The notes under the pieces were generated by a model. The model worked only from the letters and a program-made list of their open reading frames with translations. It ran no database searches and had not been told where the DNA came from. Below, one piece after another: positions 14,350 to 22,239 of a DNA stretch of 23,388 nucleotides. The position numbers and the translations under genes are program-made. The stretch spans positions 1 to 23,388 of the forward strand of contig JBPCWZ010000132.1 in NCBI GenBank assembly GCA_051009015.1, written 5' to 3'. This DNA comes from JAHRAH01 sp051009015. GTDB lineage: Bacteria > Pseudomonadota > Gammaproteobacteria > Tethybacterales > Persebacteraceae. Numbering within the stretch: the stretch's first letter is position 1; each line of letters opens with the position of its first letter.

Positions 14350-14368
14350 CTACAAACCGCCGCTGATG

Positions 14369-15466
14369 CTATTTGCTGCCCTGCTTTTCCATTGCCTTCC
14401 GCAAAATGCGCGCGATTTGGCTGTGTTTGCCATGCTTTTCTATGGCAAAATCTAACGGCGTCTTTCCGTCATCGGTGCGGGCATATAAATACGCCCCCGC
14501 TTTGACAAGAACAAGTGCGGTTTGGGGTTGCCCCGCATACGCCGCCAAATACAAAGGCGTCCCGTCACGGTTTTTTCCTGCCTCAATATCCGCCCCCGCT
14601 TTGATAAGGGTATCCGTGATTTCGGTTCTCTCTCCTGCTGCCGCCCAATGCAAAGCCGTCCAGCCATCTTTATCTTGTATGTCAATATCCGCCCCCGCTT
14701 TGATAAGGGCAAACATAGTTTTGGTTTGTCTGCCTACTACTGCCTCATGCAAAGCCGTCCAGCCCTTGTAATCTTGTGCGTCAATATTCGCCCCCGCTGC
14801 AATAAGGGCATCCGTAATTTCGGTTTGACGACGCCTTACTGCGATATGCAAAGCCGTTATATCGGCACCATCTTGTGCGTTAACATCTGCCCCTTCCGTG
14901 ATAAGGAAAAGTGCAGTTATTTTGCTGCGGTTTGACATCGCCAAATGCAAAGGCGTTACACCATTATCATCTTCTGCATTAATATCCGCCCCCGCCCTAA
15001 CAAGGACAAGTGCTATTTCTTCTTTGCCGAAAAATGCCGCCTTATGCAAAGGCGTCTCGCCTTGGTTATCGTTTGCCTTAATATCCGCCCCCGCTTTGAC
15101 AAGCGCGAGCGTGGTTTCGGTTTTGCCCGCCATTGTCGCAAAATGCAAAGGCATCCTGCCTTCGTCATCTTTTGCGTTAATATCTGCCCCCGCATTGACA
15201 AGGACGAGGGCAATTTTGGTTTCACCTTCCACTGTCGCATAATGCAAAGCCGTGTAGCCGCATGACAACACTTCATTAACAACCGGCTCGCCGCGGTCGG
15301 GGTCTGCGCAATCAGTGGTCAGGCGGAGTTGCAACCTTTTGTTAACATCCGCCCCGCTGTTAAGCAACCCTTTGACTTTGGCGATATCGCCAAGTTTCGC
15401 CGCCAGATGCAGATACGGCAAATGCCTGTTAGATAATGTGAACAAGCCCTGCAGGAATTCGGTCAT
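14369..15466 (-). CDS. Ankyrin-repeat protein
   Basis: 365 residues, almost entirely ankyrin repeats. Ten units can be read, most 33 residues long with the consensus G-TPLH-A---G--EI---L--AGADI-A-D. The first (PYLHLAAKLGDIAKVKGLL) is separated from the second by an insert around TTDCADPDRGEP, and the tenth is a degenerate cap. No signal peptide, membrane segment or catalytic domain is seen, so it is probably an intracellular or secreted binding protein. ATG 15466 overlaps the stop of the lipoprotein gene by one base (TAATG) and has AAGGGG ahead of it; an in-frame ATG at 15505 would lie inside the lipoprotein tail and is not preferred. It ends beside the repeat field. Ankyrin proteins are frequent in host-associated bacteria, but no partner can be named here. 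Confidence 0.9.
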   Translation of the reverse strand: MTEFLQGLFTLSNRHLPYLHLAAKLGDIAKVKGLLNSGADVNKRLQLRLTTDCADPDRGEPVVNEVLSCGYTALHYATVEGETKIALVLVNAGADINAKDDEGRMPLHFATMAGKTETTLALVKAGADIKANDNQGETPLHKAAFFGKEEIALVLVRAGADINAEDDNGVTPLHLAMSNRSKITALFLITEGADVNAQDGADITALHIAVRRRQTEITDALIAAGANIDAQDYKGWTALHEAVVGRQTKTMFALIKAGADIDIQDKDGWTALHWAAAGERTEITDTLIKAGADIEAGKNRDGTPLYLAAYAGQPQTALVLVKAGAYLYARTDDGKTPLDFAIEKHGKHSQIARILRKAMEKQGSK

Positions 15467-15870
15467 TACTTCACCCCTTGGTTGCAAGCGGCGCCCGCCG
15501 GGCACACTTGCTGGTAAGGGCTGCCTTCGCCCTCTTCGTCCTTGCAGGCGGCTTCCATCGCCAACCTCGCATGTTGCAAACCCTTGCCGGCATTGCCATA
15601 TTGTTTATCCCAATAACCTTTGCGTTGATACTTTTCATAAGCGCGGATAAACGCTTGTTTGGCGTATTCGCAAACATCGCCGGTGAACGGTATCGGCGGC
15701 GGCGGCGGCGGAGGTTTGCCGCAAGCCGTCAAAAGCCCGAAAGCAAAAACCACGCACAAGACGCGCGGGAAGTTAAAACCGCCACGCCGCGCCGCCAAAG
15801 CGGGCAAGATGAAAAACAAGCCGCAAGCGGCGAGCAATGCCATCATAATGATTTCCGTGTGTGTCATCAT
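15466..15870 (-). CDS. Small lipoprotein with Pro-rich linker (cassette lipoprotein 2)
   Basis: 134 residues, paralogous to the lipoprotein at 4627-4911. Both carry a FGLLTACG lipobox region and the tail PYQQVCPAGAACNQGV, preceded by an acidic Cys stretch. Here the lipobox Cys is residue 50, because an extra hydrophobic segment (IIMMALLAACGLFFILPALA) and RRGG come first. The protein may therefore span the membrane before the lipobox, or be an N-terminal fusion. After the lipobox comes a run of seven prolines. ATG 15870 has GAGGAGGGA just upstream. The last codons contain AAGGGG, which serves as ribosome-binding site for the ankyrin gene starting in the overlapping TAATG. Function unknown. Confidence 0.75.
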   Translation of the reverse strand: MMTHTEIIMMALLAACGLFFILPALAARRGGFNFPRVLCVVFAFGLLTACGKPPPPPPPIPFTGDVCEYAKQAFIRAYEKYQRKGYWDKQYGNAGKGLQHARLAMEAACKDEEGEGSPYQQVCPAGAACNQGVK

Positions 15871-15903
15871 TCCCTCCTCTTTGTTATCGGTATGATGGGC
15901 GTT

Positions 15904-15909
15904 ATTATA
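15904..15909 (-). promoter_or_regulatory. Putative -10 box for the lipoprotein-ankyrin unit
   Basis: TATAAT on the minus strand in context TTTTAGTATAATAACG, about 33 nt before the ATG at 15870. The gap to the mnmE stop is 84 bp, so the unit probably has its own promoter. The -35 is weak. Confidence 0.45.
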
Positions 15910-15954
15910 CTAAAACAACGGACGAGTTGTACGATACCTTTTCGGCGGCGGGGG

Positions 15955-17268
15955 TTATTTGCCGATGCAGAATGTTGAGAATATTTCTGCGAGGATGTCT
16001 TCGTCGTCTGTGCTGCCGCTGATGGTTGCGGCGGCTTGCTGGGCGAGGGATAAGGAAGCGCAGCATAACTCCAAATGGGCGCGGTTGTTTTTGGCATCCG
16101 CCAAATGCTTGCGCGACTCTGTTAATGCTTGCAGATGACGGGTGCGGGCGCTGAATGGCGGTTGCCAATTAGTCATGCCGCCAATCTTTTGCAACTCTTC
16201 GCGAAGGGTGTTTATCCCTTCGCCGGTTTTTGCCGATACATAAATGATGCCGCCCTTTTTGCCCGGGCGCTCGCCGCTGATATCGGTTTTGTTGACAACG
16301 ATTATTGTGCTTGTTGCCGCGCTTGCCGAAGTTGTTGTTTTTGGCGGGGGGTTTTGCGCGTCCGATACTGCTATGATGATATCGGCGTTTTGCATTTCCG
16401 CTTTTGCGCGCGCTATGCCTTCGGCTTCCACGACATCCGCCGAATCGCGCAAACCTGCGGTATCGGCAAGGCAAAGAGTCATTCCGTCCAGATGAATATC
16501 GCGCCGGATAATATCGCGGGTTGTGCCCGGCTTGGCGGCGACAATCGCCGCATTCTCGCCGGTCAAACAATTAAGCAGCGAAGATTTGCCGACATTGGGC
16601 TTGCCGGTAATTACCGCGCACAAACCATCGCGCATTTTTGCCCCGCGTTTTGCATTATGCAGCAAATCATCCAGCATTGCCGCTATCTCGTCAAGCGCAT
16701 CATCGGGTTTTGCCGGTGCGCCCGTGTCGTCATCGGCAAAATCCATCTGCGCTTCCATCTGCGCTCTTAATCTTGTCATCTTTTTGGCGATGGCATTTGT
16801 CTTTTCCGATAGCGCGCCGGTCATTGACGCCGCCGCCGCCCGCGCCGATGCCGCCGAGTTGGCGTTTATCAAATCGCACAATGCTTCGGCTTGCGACAGA
16901 TCCATCTTGCCGTTCAAATAAGCGCGCAGTGAAAACTCGCCCGCCTCCGCCATTCTCGCGCCCAATTGCAAACATCTTGCCAATAACAAGCCGCAAGCCG
17001 CCGCGCCGCCATGCCCGTGCAGTTCCAAAACATCCTCCCCTGTGAATGAAAAAGGCGCCGGAAAATATAACACCAGCCCGTCGTCTATCAACCCGCCGCC
17101 GTCATCTACAAAACGCGCCCGGCTTGCCATGCGCGGTGGCGGTAGTTGGCTTTTTAATAATGCCGCGGCAAAACTTTGCATTCCCCCGCCGCTAATGCGG
17201 ATAATGCCAATGCCGCCAATGCCCGGAGGGGTTGCAATGGCGGCGATTAAATCATTTGTTGCCGGCAT
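15955..17268 (-). CDS. mnmE: tRNA uridine-5-carboxymethylaminomethyl modification GTPase MnmE
   Basis: GTPase that, with MnmG, installs the cmnm5 group on wobble U34 of certain tRNAs; it acts as a cytoplasmic dimer. The 437-residue product has the formyl-THF-binding N-terminal domain (ATPPGIGGIGIIRISG; FTGEDVLELHGHGG at about 75-88), a helical domain, and an inserted G domain with P-loop GKPNVGKSS (222-230), DTAGLRD and NKTD. It ends in CIGK (434-437), whose Cys is functionally important. The G domain is slightly shortened, with an Ala/Thr-rich stretch before NKTD, but the signature motifs are intact. It lies 30 bp downstream of yidC, the standard rpmH-rnpA-yidC-mnmE order. Confidence 0.97.
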   Translation of the reverse strand: MPATNDLIAAIATPPGIGGIGIIRISGGGMQSFAAALLKSQLPPPRMASRARFVDDGGGLIDDGLVLYFPAPFSFTGEDVLELHGHGGAAACGLLLARCLQLGARMAEAGEFSLRAYLNGKMDLSQAEALCDLINANSAASARAAAASMTGALSEKTNAIAKKMTRLRAQMEAQMDFADDDTGAPAKPDDALDEIAAMLDDLLHNAKRGAKMRDGLCAVITGKPNVGKSSLLNCLTGENAAIVAAKPGTTRDIIRRDIHLDGMTLCLADTAGLRDSADVVEAEGIARAKAEMQNADIIIAVSDAQNPPPKTTTSASAATSTIIVVNKTDISGERPGKKGGIIYVSAKTGEGINTLREELQKIGGMTNWQPPFSARTRHLQALTESRKHLADAKNNRAHLELCCASLSLAQQAAATISGSTDDEDILAEIFSTFCIGK

Positions 17269-17298
17269 CGGTTATTGTTTGGCAATGCCGCGCGGGTT

Positions 17299-19014
17299 TC
17301 AATTAACTATTCCCGCTGTTTTTTTGTTAATGCCGCGGGTAATGTGCCACTGCTGGGCGATGGACAGGAGTGTGTTGCTCAGCCAATACACCACCAAACC
17401 CGAAGGGAAGAATATGCTGAATGCGGCAAAACCTATCGGCAAAAAGCGCATTATCATCGCCTGAGTCGGGTCGGGCGGAGCGGGCGATAACTTGGTTTGC
17501 AAAAACATCGCAACGCCCATCATTACCGGCAGAATAAAATACGGGTCGGGCGATGACAAATCCGCCAGCCACAAGCCAAAAGGCGCATGCCGCAACTCCA
17601 CGCTGCCAAGCAGCACCCAGTAAAGCGCGATGAAAACCGGTATTTGCACCAGCACCGGCAAACAACCGCCGAGCGGGTTTATTTTCTTGCTCCGGTATAG
17701 CGCCATCATTTCCTGCTGCATCTTTTGCTTGTCGTTTGCATAACGCTCCTGCAGTTGTTTGATGCGCGGGGCTTCGGCTTTCATCTTTGCCATTGACCGG
17801 TAAGAAGCGGACGACAAAGGATAAAACAAAAGTTTGACCGCCAAAGTCAGCAATATTATCGCCACCCCCCAATTGCCGACATAATCATGTATCAATGCCA
17901 AAAGTTTGTATAGCAAATCGGCGATGAAAGTCAGCCAGCCGTAATCCACAGCCAGATGAATGCCCGGTGCCGTGCCGTCTTCGTTCAGGCGGCTTAGAAT
18001 GTCCTGCTCCTGCGCACCGGCAAAAAGCCGCGCCGATACGGTTTGCGATTCTCCGGGGGCTATGTCGCCAAAAGGAAGTATCACACTCGCTTTGCCGCCG
18101 CCATTTTTGCTTTTGTCCATGCGAAATTCGTGCTTCCCCGGCTCGGGCAGCCATGCTACGGCAAAATAACGCTGGATAAAACCTATCCAGCCGTCATCGC
18201 TAAGGCGCGGATAATCGTCTTCGCCAATGTCGTCAAACGGGACTTTGACAAACTTGTCGCGGTCGGTATAAACCGCCGCGCCGAAAAAAGTCGGCAACAA
18301 TGCCGAATGACTCGCCGGTTGCCTGCCGTCATGCGCAAGTTGAAAATAAGCGAAAGGCGAAAGCGCCGCCGTGCTTGTGTTTTGTGCCGCAAGTTGCACT
18401 TCCGTCAAATAACTTGTTTGGCGGAATACATAACGCTTTTGCAATATCACGCCGCCGCCTTCGGCTTGCAGGATGACAGTCGCCGCGCCGTTTTCACCGG
18501 CAAACTTGTCGCCGCCCGGGTTTTGCCAGACAAAACGGGTTTTATGATACGGAAAGCCGCTGCCGCCTTTGGCATCGGTCATTCCGCTTTGCGGCAAAAA
18601 CACTTCGGCATTGTCGCTTCGGACAAGCGGGAAATCTTCGCCCTCGCCGTCTTCAATTTGTGTTTTGTGCTTTTTCAATCTTAATGCGGCAATGTCGCCG
18701 CCGTTTTCGTTAATCTCGGCGACATACCATTCGGCGTTTATGGTAATGGCGGCATCGCCCGCCGCAACATCGCCAAAAGTCGGCACATTTCCGCCGGTGT
18801 TTTCGCGCACAAGCGTCCGGCTCGGCACCGGCAGTTGGGAATCGTTGTTATTGGCGGCATCGCCCGGAATGACGCTATCCGGCGCTCTTTGGCTTTGGCT
18901 TGCGCTGCGGGCGGCATCTTGTTCCGCGGCTTGCCACTTCTCCCATCGCGTCCAAAGCACCAGCAGCGAAAGCGCCAGCGCCACGAAAAAAAACAACCGC
19001 AAAGTATCGCGCAT
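17299..19014 (-). CDS. yidC: Membrane protein insertase YidC
   Basis: Inner-membrane insertase that works alone or with SecYEG to insert and fold membrane proteins. The 571-residue product is of the long Gram-negative form: an N-terminal signal-anchor (about residues 5-22), a large periplasmic beta-rich domain, then the core of five membrane segments. The core includes NWGVAIILLTLAVKLLFYPL, the SASYRSMAKMK stretch with the groove Arg, the coiled-coil loop KQLQERYANDKQKMQQEMM, NPLGGCLPVLVQIPVFIALY and PSGLVVYWLSNTLLSIAQQW. The ATG at 19014 follows the rnpA stop by only 6 bp. That leaves no room for yidD, which usually sits between rnpA and yidC. Confidence 0.97.
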   Translation of the reverse strand: MRDTLRLFFFVALALSLLVLWTRWEKWQAAEQDAARSASQSQRAPDSVIPGDAANNNDSQLPVPSRTLVRENTGGNVPTFGDVAAGDAAITINAEWYVAEINENGGDIAALRLKKHKTQIEDGEGEDFPLVRSDNAEVFLPQSGMTDAKGGSGFPYHKTRFVWQNPGGDKFAGENGAATVILQAEGGGVILQKRYVFRQTSYLTEVQLAAQNTSTAALSPFAYFQLAHDGRQPASHSALLPTFFGAAVYTDRDKFVKVPFDDIGEDDYPRLSDDGWIGFIQRYFAVAWLPEPGKHEFRMDKSKNGGGKASVILPFGDIAPGESQTVSARLFAGAQEQDILSRLNEDGTAPGIHLAVDYGWLTFIADLLYKLLALIHDYVGNWGVAIILLTLAVKLLFYPLSSASYRSMAKMKAEAPRIKQLQERYANDKQKMQQEMMALYRSKKINPLGGCLPVLVQIPVFIALYWVLLGSVELRHAPFGLWLADLSSPDPYFILPVMMGVAMFLQTKLSPAPPDPTQAMIMRFLPIGFAAFSIFFPSGLVVYWLSNTLLSIAQQWHITRGINKKTAGIVN

Positions 19015-19020
19015 TGCCGC

Positions 19021-19419
19021 TTATGATTTGTGTTTTTGGCGGTTGCGGCTTTTGAGCGCTATTACCGCGCTCGCTTCGTTCAACAAGCGGCGGCATTCGT
19101 CGCGCAGTTCGTCTTCGCCGCTTTTGGCAAAGGCGGATGCCGATGCCACAATATAATCGCAGGCAAACAACTCATTCGCCCACACTTGCCGGAAAGATTC
19201 GCGCAACACGCGGCGCAAGCGGTTGCGGCGGCTGGCGCGGCGAAGATGGCGTTTTGACACGCTGACGGCAAAGCGCGCCGCCGGTTTTGCATCTTCCGGC
19301 TGCATGTTTGCAAGTTTGACCGGTTTATAACGCAACGACCAAAAGACGCCGGTTTTGCGCCGCCCGCGCCGCGCCACTGCCCGGAATTCTTCCCGCCGCG
19401 TCAGAAAAAACTTGTTCAA
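19021..19419 (-). CDS. rnpA: Ribonuclease P protein component
   Basis: Basic protein cofactor of RNase P, which matures the 5' ends of tRNAs. From the TTG at 19419 the product has 132 residues. It contains the family core FFLTRREEFRAVARRG, FAVSVSKRHLRRASRRNRLRR (the RNR signature motif of about 20 residues) and ESFRQ. TTG is chosen because it overlaps the rpmH stop as TTGA, no ATG or GTG lies nearer, and the N-terminus then matches family length. Any longer reading would run through rpmH in another frame. Translational coupling to rpmH is expected. The start codon is inferred; the gene identity is firm. Confidence 0.92.
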   Translation of the reverse strand: MNKFFLTRREEFRAVARRGRRKTGVFWSLRYKPVKLANMQPEDAKPAARFAVSVSKRHLRRASRRNRLRRVLRESFRQVWANELFACDYIVASASAFAKSGEDELRDECRRLLNEASAVIALKSRNRQKHKS

Positions 19420-19550
19420 ACCGCGAGTCTTTTTCGCCCTTTGCGGCGGCGGGCGTTGATGACGGCTCTGCCGCCGCGCGTTTTCATACGCGCGCGAAAG
19501 CCGTGCTCGCGTTTGCGCCGGATATTGGACGGTTGATAGGTGCGTTTCAT
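19416..19550 (-). CDS. rpmH: 50S ribosomal protein L34
   Basis: 44 residues, an almost canonical L34. It starts MKRTYQPSNIRRKREHGFRA and ends GRKRLAV, with the Arg-rich middle that lies in the ribosomal RNA. Length is exact for the family. It is the first gene of the leftward rpmH-rnpA-yidC-mnmE block; the stop overlaps the TTG start of rnpA. A TAGAAT box ends 9 nt before the ATG and there is no clear ribosome-binding site, so translation may begin on a near-leaderless message. In many bacteria dnaA lies divergently upstream; here it is bioY. Confidence 0.96.
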   Translation of the reverse strand: MKRTYQPSNIRRKREHGFRARMKTRGGRAVINARRRKGRKRLAV

Positions 19551-19559
19551 CGGGGGCGT

Positions 19560-19565
19560 ATTCTA
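19560..19565 (-). promoter_or_regulatory. Putative -10 box for rpmH
   Basis: Minus-strand TGTAGAAT (19560-19567) places TAGAAT 9 nt before the rpmH ATG at 19550. TTGCAC lies upstream with a rather long spacer of about 19 bp. A start site at the usual distance would leave almost no leader. Confidence 0.5.
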
Positions 19566-19637
19566 CACCAAAACAAACGGCAAAGTGCAAGCATAACCGC
19601 CAAAAGCGGCAATTATTAATATCGGCTGTTGTTAGAG

Positions 19638-19643
19638 TAAAAT
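19638..19643 (+). promoter_or_regulatory. Putative -10 box for bioY
   Basis: TAAAAT, 23 nt before the bioY ATG at 19667, with GGGAGA as ribosome-binding site between. No BirA-type operator or biotin riboswitch-like element is evident in the 116-bp divergent region shared with rpmH. Confidence 0.4.
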
Positions 19644-19666
19644 AACGCACGGGAGAAACCAGACAA

Positions 19667-20206
19667 ATGACGCAAACCCTTACCGCCCCCGCCGCCGCCC
19701 GCAAAGTGCCGGCGTTTATCCTCATCGCCCTTGTCGGCGCGGCGCTTTTGACGCTTTCGGCGCAGTTCAAAGTGCCGTTTTATCCGGTGCCGATGACGCT
19801 GCAAACTTTGGTTGTGCTGGCGCTGCCTTTGTTTTTCGGCTGGCGCGGTGCGGCATCGGTCGGCGCGTATTTGGCGGCTGGCGCGGCGGGTTTGCCGGTT
19901 TTTGCCGCGGGCGGCGGCATTGGTTATTTTTTCGGTCCCACCGGCGGCTTTTTGCCGGGCTTTTTGCTGGCGGCGGGTTTTGTCGCTATGTTTATGGGCG
20001 GCGGGGGCGGTAAACCTTTGTGGCGTCCGCTGGCGGTTTTGCTTGTCGCCGATGCTTTGCTGTTCTTGTCCGGCGTTATCTGGCTTGCGCAGTTTGTCGG
20101 TTTTGATGCGGCGGTCAAGGGCGGGTTTTTGCAATTCGCCCTCGGCGATTTGCTGAAAGTTATCGTTGTCGCTACCGCCTATCATCTTTGGCGGCGGCGC
20201 GGCTGA
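19667..20206 (+). CDS. bioY: Biotin transporter BioY (ECF S component)
   Basis: Membrane protein that binds and imports biotin, alone or with energy-coupling factor subunits. The 179-residue product has five to six hydrophobic segments and the family blocks AQFKVPFYPVPMTLQTLVV, GAYLAAGAAGLPVFAAGGG, YFFGPTGGFLPGFLLA and FALGDLLKVIVVA. The ATG at 19667 has GGGAGA nine bases upstream. No ECF ATPase genes (bioM/bioN) are next to it, so it may act alone or share a coupling module encoded elsewhere. It is followed closely by transketolase. Biotin imported here is needed by acetyl-CoA carboxylase, whose AccA lies in this window. Confidence 0.95.
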   Translation: MTQTLTAPAAARKVPAFILIALVGAALLTLSAQFKVPFYPVPMTLQTLVVLALPLFFGWRGAASVGAYLAAGAAGLPVFAAGGGIGYFFGPTGGFLPGFLLAAGFVAMFMGGGGGKPLWRPLAVLLVADALLFLSGVIWLAQFVGFDAAVKGGFLQFALGDLLKVIVVATAYHLWRRRG

Positions 20207-20241
20207 ACGAAGTTTTTATAACCCGCACGCATCATCGGCAA

Positions 20242-22239
20242 ATGCCGGTCAAACCCGACTATCATCAACTTGCAAGCGCCCTGCGCGCTTTGTCCATTGA
20301 CGCGGTGGAGCGCGCAAACAGCGGGCATCCGGGCATGCCGATGGGAATGGCGGATGCCGCCGCCGTTTTGTTTGCCGATTTTATGAAGTTTTCCGCCGCC
20401 GACCCGAAGTGGCACGATCGCGACCGGTTTATTCTTTCCGCCGGACACGGCTCAATGTTGCTTTATGCGCTTTTGCATCTGACCGGCTATGCCGACTTTC
20501 CGCTGGCGCAACTGCAAAACTTCCGCCAACTGAAATCCCGCGCCGCCGGACATCCGGAATACGGCAACGGCGGCGGCATAGAAACAACAACCGGCCCGCT
20601 GGCGCAGGGTTTTGCCAACGGCGTGGGGATGGCGATAGCCGAAAAAACCCTCGCCGCGCAGTTTGGCAAAGCATTGTGCGACCATCGCACATGGGTTATC
20701 GCCGGAGACGGGTGTTTGATGGAAGGGCTGAGCCACGAAGCGGCGGAACTCGCCGGACATTTGCAACTTGCCAAACTCACGGTGCTGTTTGACGACAACG
20801 GCATATCCATTGACGGCGCGGTATCTCTGACGCAAAGCGGCGACATTCTGCGCCGTTTTCAATCCTACGGCTGGCGGGCGGAGCGGGTTGATGGCCATAA
20901 TGCCGCGCAGTTGCGCGGGGCTATCCAAAATGCCATTGACGACGAACGCCCGGCGCTGATAGCATGCCGCACCATCATCGGCAAGGGCGCGCCAAACAAA
21001 CAAGGAAGCGCGGCGGCGCACGGCGCGCCTTTGGGCGCCGAAGAAGCGGCGGCGGCAAAAGCATCATTCGGCTGGCGGCATAAACCTTTTGTCATCCCCG
21101 CCGCCATCACCAGACAATGGCGACATATCGGCAAGCGCGGCGATGGCGAAGCCGGCAAATGGCGGCGGCGGGTGCAAAAAGACCCGCAGGCGGAAGTGTT
21201 TTTGCGCCGCGTTAATATTAATAATGCCGATGGCAAACTGCCGCGCGGATGGCGCGATGCATTGCAACAATGGCAAAAGCAAATGCGCCAGACCAAGCCG
21301 AAAATGGCAACGCGGCAGGCAAGCGGCAAAACGCTGGAACTGCTGGCGGCAAAAATGCCCGAGTTGCTCGGCGGCTCTGCCGACCTGAGCGGCTCCAACA
21401 ACACCCGCGCCGGGCAAAAAACCATTACGGCAACATCGCCCGATGGCGGTTATATCCATTACGGCGTGCGCGAGCATCTGATGGCGGCGGCGATGAACGG
21501 CATTGCTTTGCATGGCGGCTTTATTCCCTACGGCGGCACTTTTCTGGTTTTTTCCGATTACTGCCGCCCGTCCATACGATTGGCGGCGATGATGAATATT
21601 CGCGCGATTTATGTAATGACGCACGATTCCATCGGATTGGGCGAGGACGGTCCCACGCATCAGCCGGTTGAACATCTGGCATCTTTGCGGGTGATGCCAA
21701 ACCTGCGCGTTTGGCGTCCCTGCGATGCCGAAGAGACGGCGCAATGCTGGCAACTTGCGCTGCAGCGAAAAGACGGACCTTCCCTTTTGGCATTAAGCCG
21801 TCAGGCGCTTCCCTATTGCGATGCGCCAAAAGACGCCTGTGCGGCGGGCGGTTATGTCATCGGCGGGACAGGAAAAAAAGGCGGGGCGGATATTACTATC
21901 GCCGCCTCCGGCTCGGAAGTGCATCTGGCATTGGCGGCAAAACAACAACTTGCCAAATCGGGCATTGATGCGGCGGTCGTATCCGTGCCGTGTTTGGAGT
22001 TATTTAATGAACAAAAAGAATCCCTGCGCCGCCGGGTGATAATCAACAAACCGCTGCTGGCGGTTGAAGCGGCATCGCCCCTGCCGTGGCTGACATTATC
22101 GCCATTGGCGAGCAAGATAAAAGTTTGCGGCATAAACACCTTCGGCATATCGGCACCCGCCGCGCAAGTTTTCACCCACTTCCGCCTGACCCCCCGCGCA
22201 ATAACAACCGCCGCCAAAAAACTGCTATCCCGAAACTAA
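20242..22239 (+). CDS. tkt: Transketolase
   Basis: Thiamine-diphosphate enzyme moving two-carbon units between sugar phosphates in the pentose phosphate pathway. From ATG 20242 the product has 665 residues, close to E. coli TktA (663). It shows SIDAVERANSGHPGMPMGMAD with His29, SAGHGSMLLYALLHL with His69, the diphosphate motif GDGCLMEG (155-162) through Asn186, the pyrimidine-domain sequence YGVREHLM with the catalytic Glu, and THDSIGLGEDGPTHQPVEHL. The C-terminal domain is complete. The ATG is preferred over one at 20188, which would overlap the bioY coding end and add residues unlike the family; no strong ribosome-binding site is seen at either. TATAAC at about 20217 might be a weak internal promoter. 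Probably co-transcribed with bioY. Confidence 0.95.
   Translation: MPVKPDYHQLASALRALSIDAVERANSGHPGMPMGMADAAAVLFADFMKFSAADPKWHDRDRFILSAGHGSMLLYALLHLTGYADFPLAQLQNFRQLKSRAAGHPEYGNGGGIETTTGPLAQGFANGVGMAIAEKTLAAQFGKALCDHRTWVIAGDGCLMEGLSHEAAELAGHLQLAKLTVLFDDNGISIDGAVSLTQSGDILRRFQSYGWRAERVDGHNAAQLRGAIQNAIDDERPALIACRTIIGKGAPNKQGSAAAHGAPLGAEEAAAAKASFGWRHKPFVIPAAITRQWRHIGKRGDGEAGKWRRRVQKDPQAEVFLRRVNINNADGKLPRGWRDALQQWQKQMRQTKPKMATRQASGKTLELLAAKMPELLGGSADLSGSNNTRAGQKTITATSPDGGYIHYGVREHLMAAAMNGIALHGGFIPYGGTFLVFSDYCRPSIRLAAMMNIRAIYVMTHDSIGLGEDGPTHQPVEHLASLRVMPNLRVWRPCDAEETAQCWQLALQRKDGPSLLALSRQALPYCDAPKDACAAGGYVIGGTGKKGGADITIAASGSEVHLALAAKQQLAKSGIDAAVVSVPCLELFNEQKESLRRRVIINKPLLAVEAASPLPWLTLSPLASKIKVCGINTFGISAPAAQVFTHFRLTPRAITTAAKKLLSRN

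Larger units (their letters stand above)
13700..14368. repeat. Gene-free repeat field between the MBL gene and the ankyrin gene
   Basis: About 670 bp without any credible gene, lying between two convergent transcription units. It holds an 80-bp inverted repeat, four 20-bp dRS3-like palindromes, one 30-bp inverted repeat, and two copies of a 23-bp direct repeat at 14118-14140 and 14283-14305. The direct repeats begin CGGCAAGCGGCGG and each is paired with an inverted TACAAA(A)CCGCC end (14164-14175 and 14351-14364). No integrase, transposase, spacer pattern or tRNA is present. Confidence 0.8.

Noticed and set aside
13740..14365. Repeat field considered as a CRISPR array
   Set aside because: Repeats are few, differ in sequence and orientation, are irregularly spaced, and no cas gene is present; they fit REP/dRS3-like palindromes.
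14452..15265. Open frames on both strands within the ankyrin gene
   Set aside because: They repeat with the 99-bp ankyrin period and are frame-shifted readings of the same repeats.
19551..19666. Biotin operator or riboswitch upstream of bioY
   Set aside because: No BirA-type TTGTAAAC/GTTTACAA pair is visible; only a small CCGCCAAAAGCGG stem, too weak to call.
19420..19770. Long N-terminal extension of rnpA from an ATG at 19770
   Set aside because: It would read through rpmH in another frame and across the divergent promoter; the TTG at 19419 gives family length.
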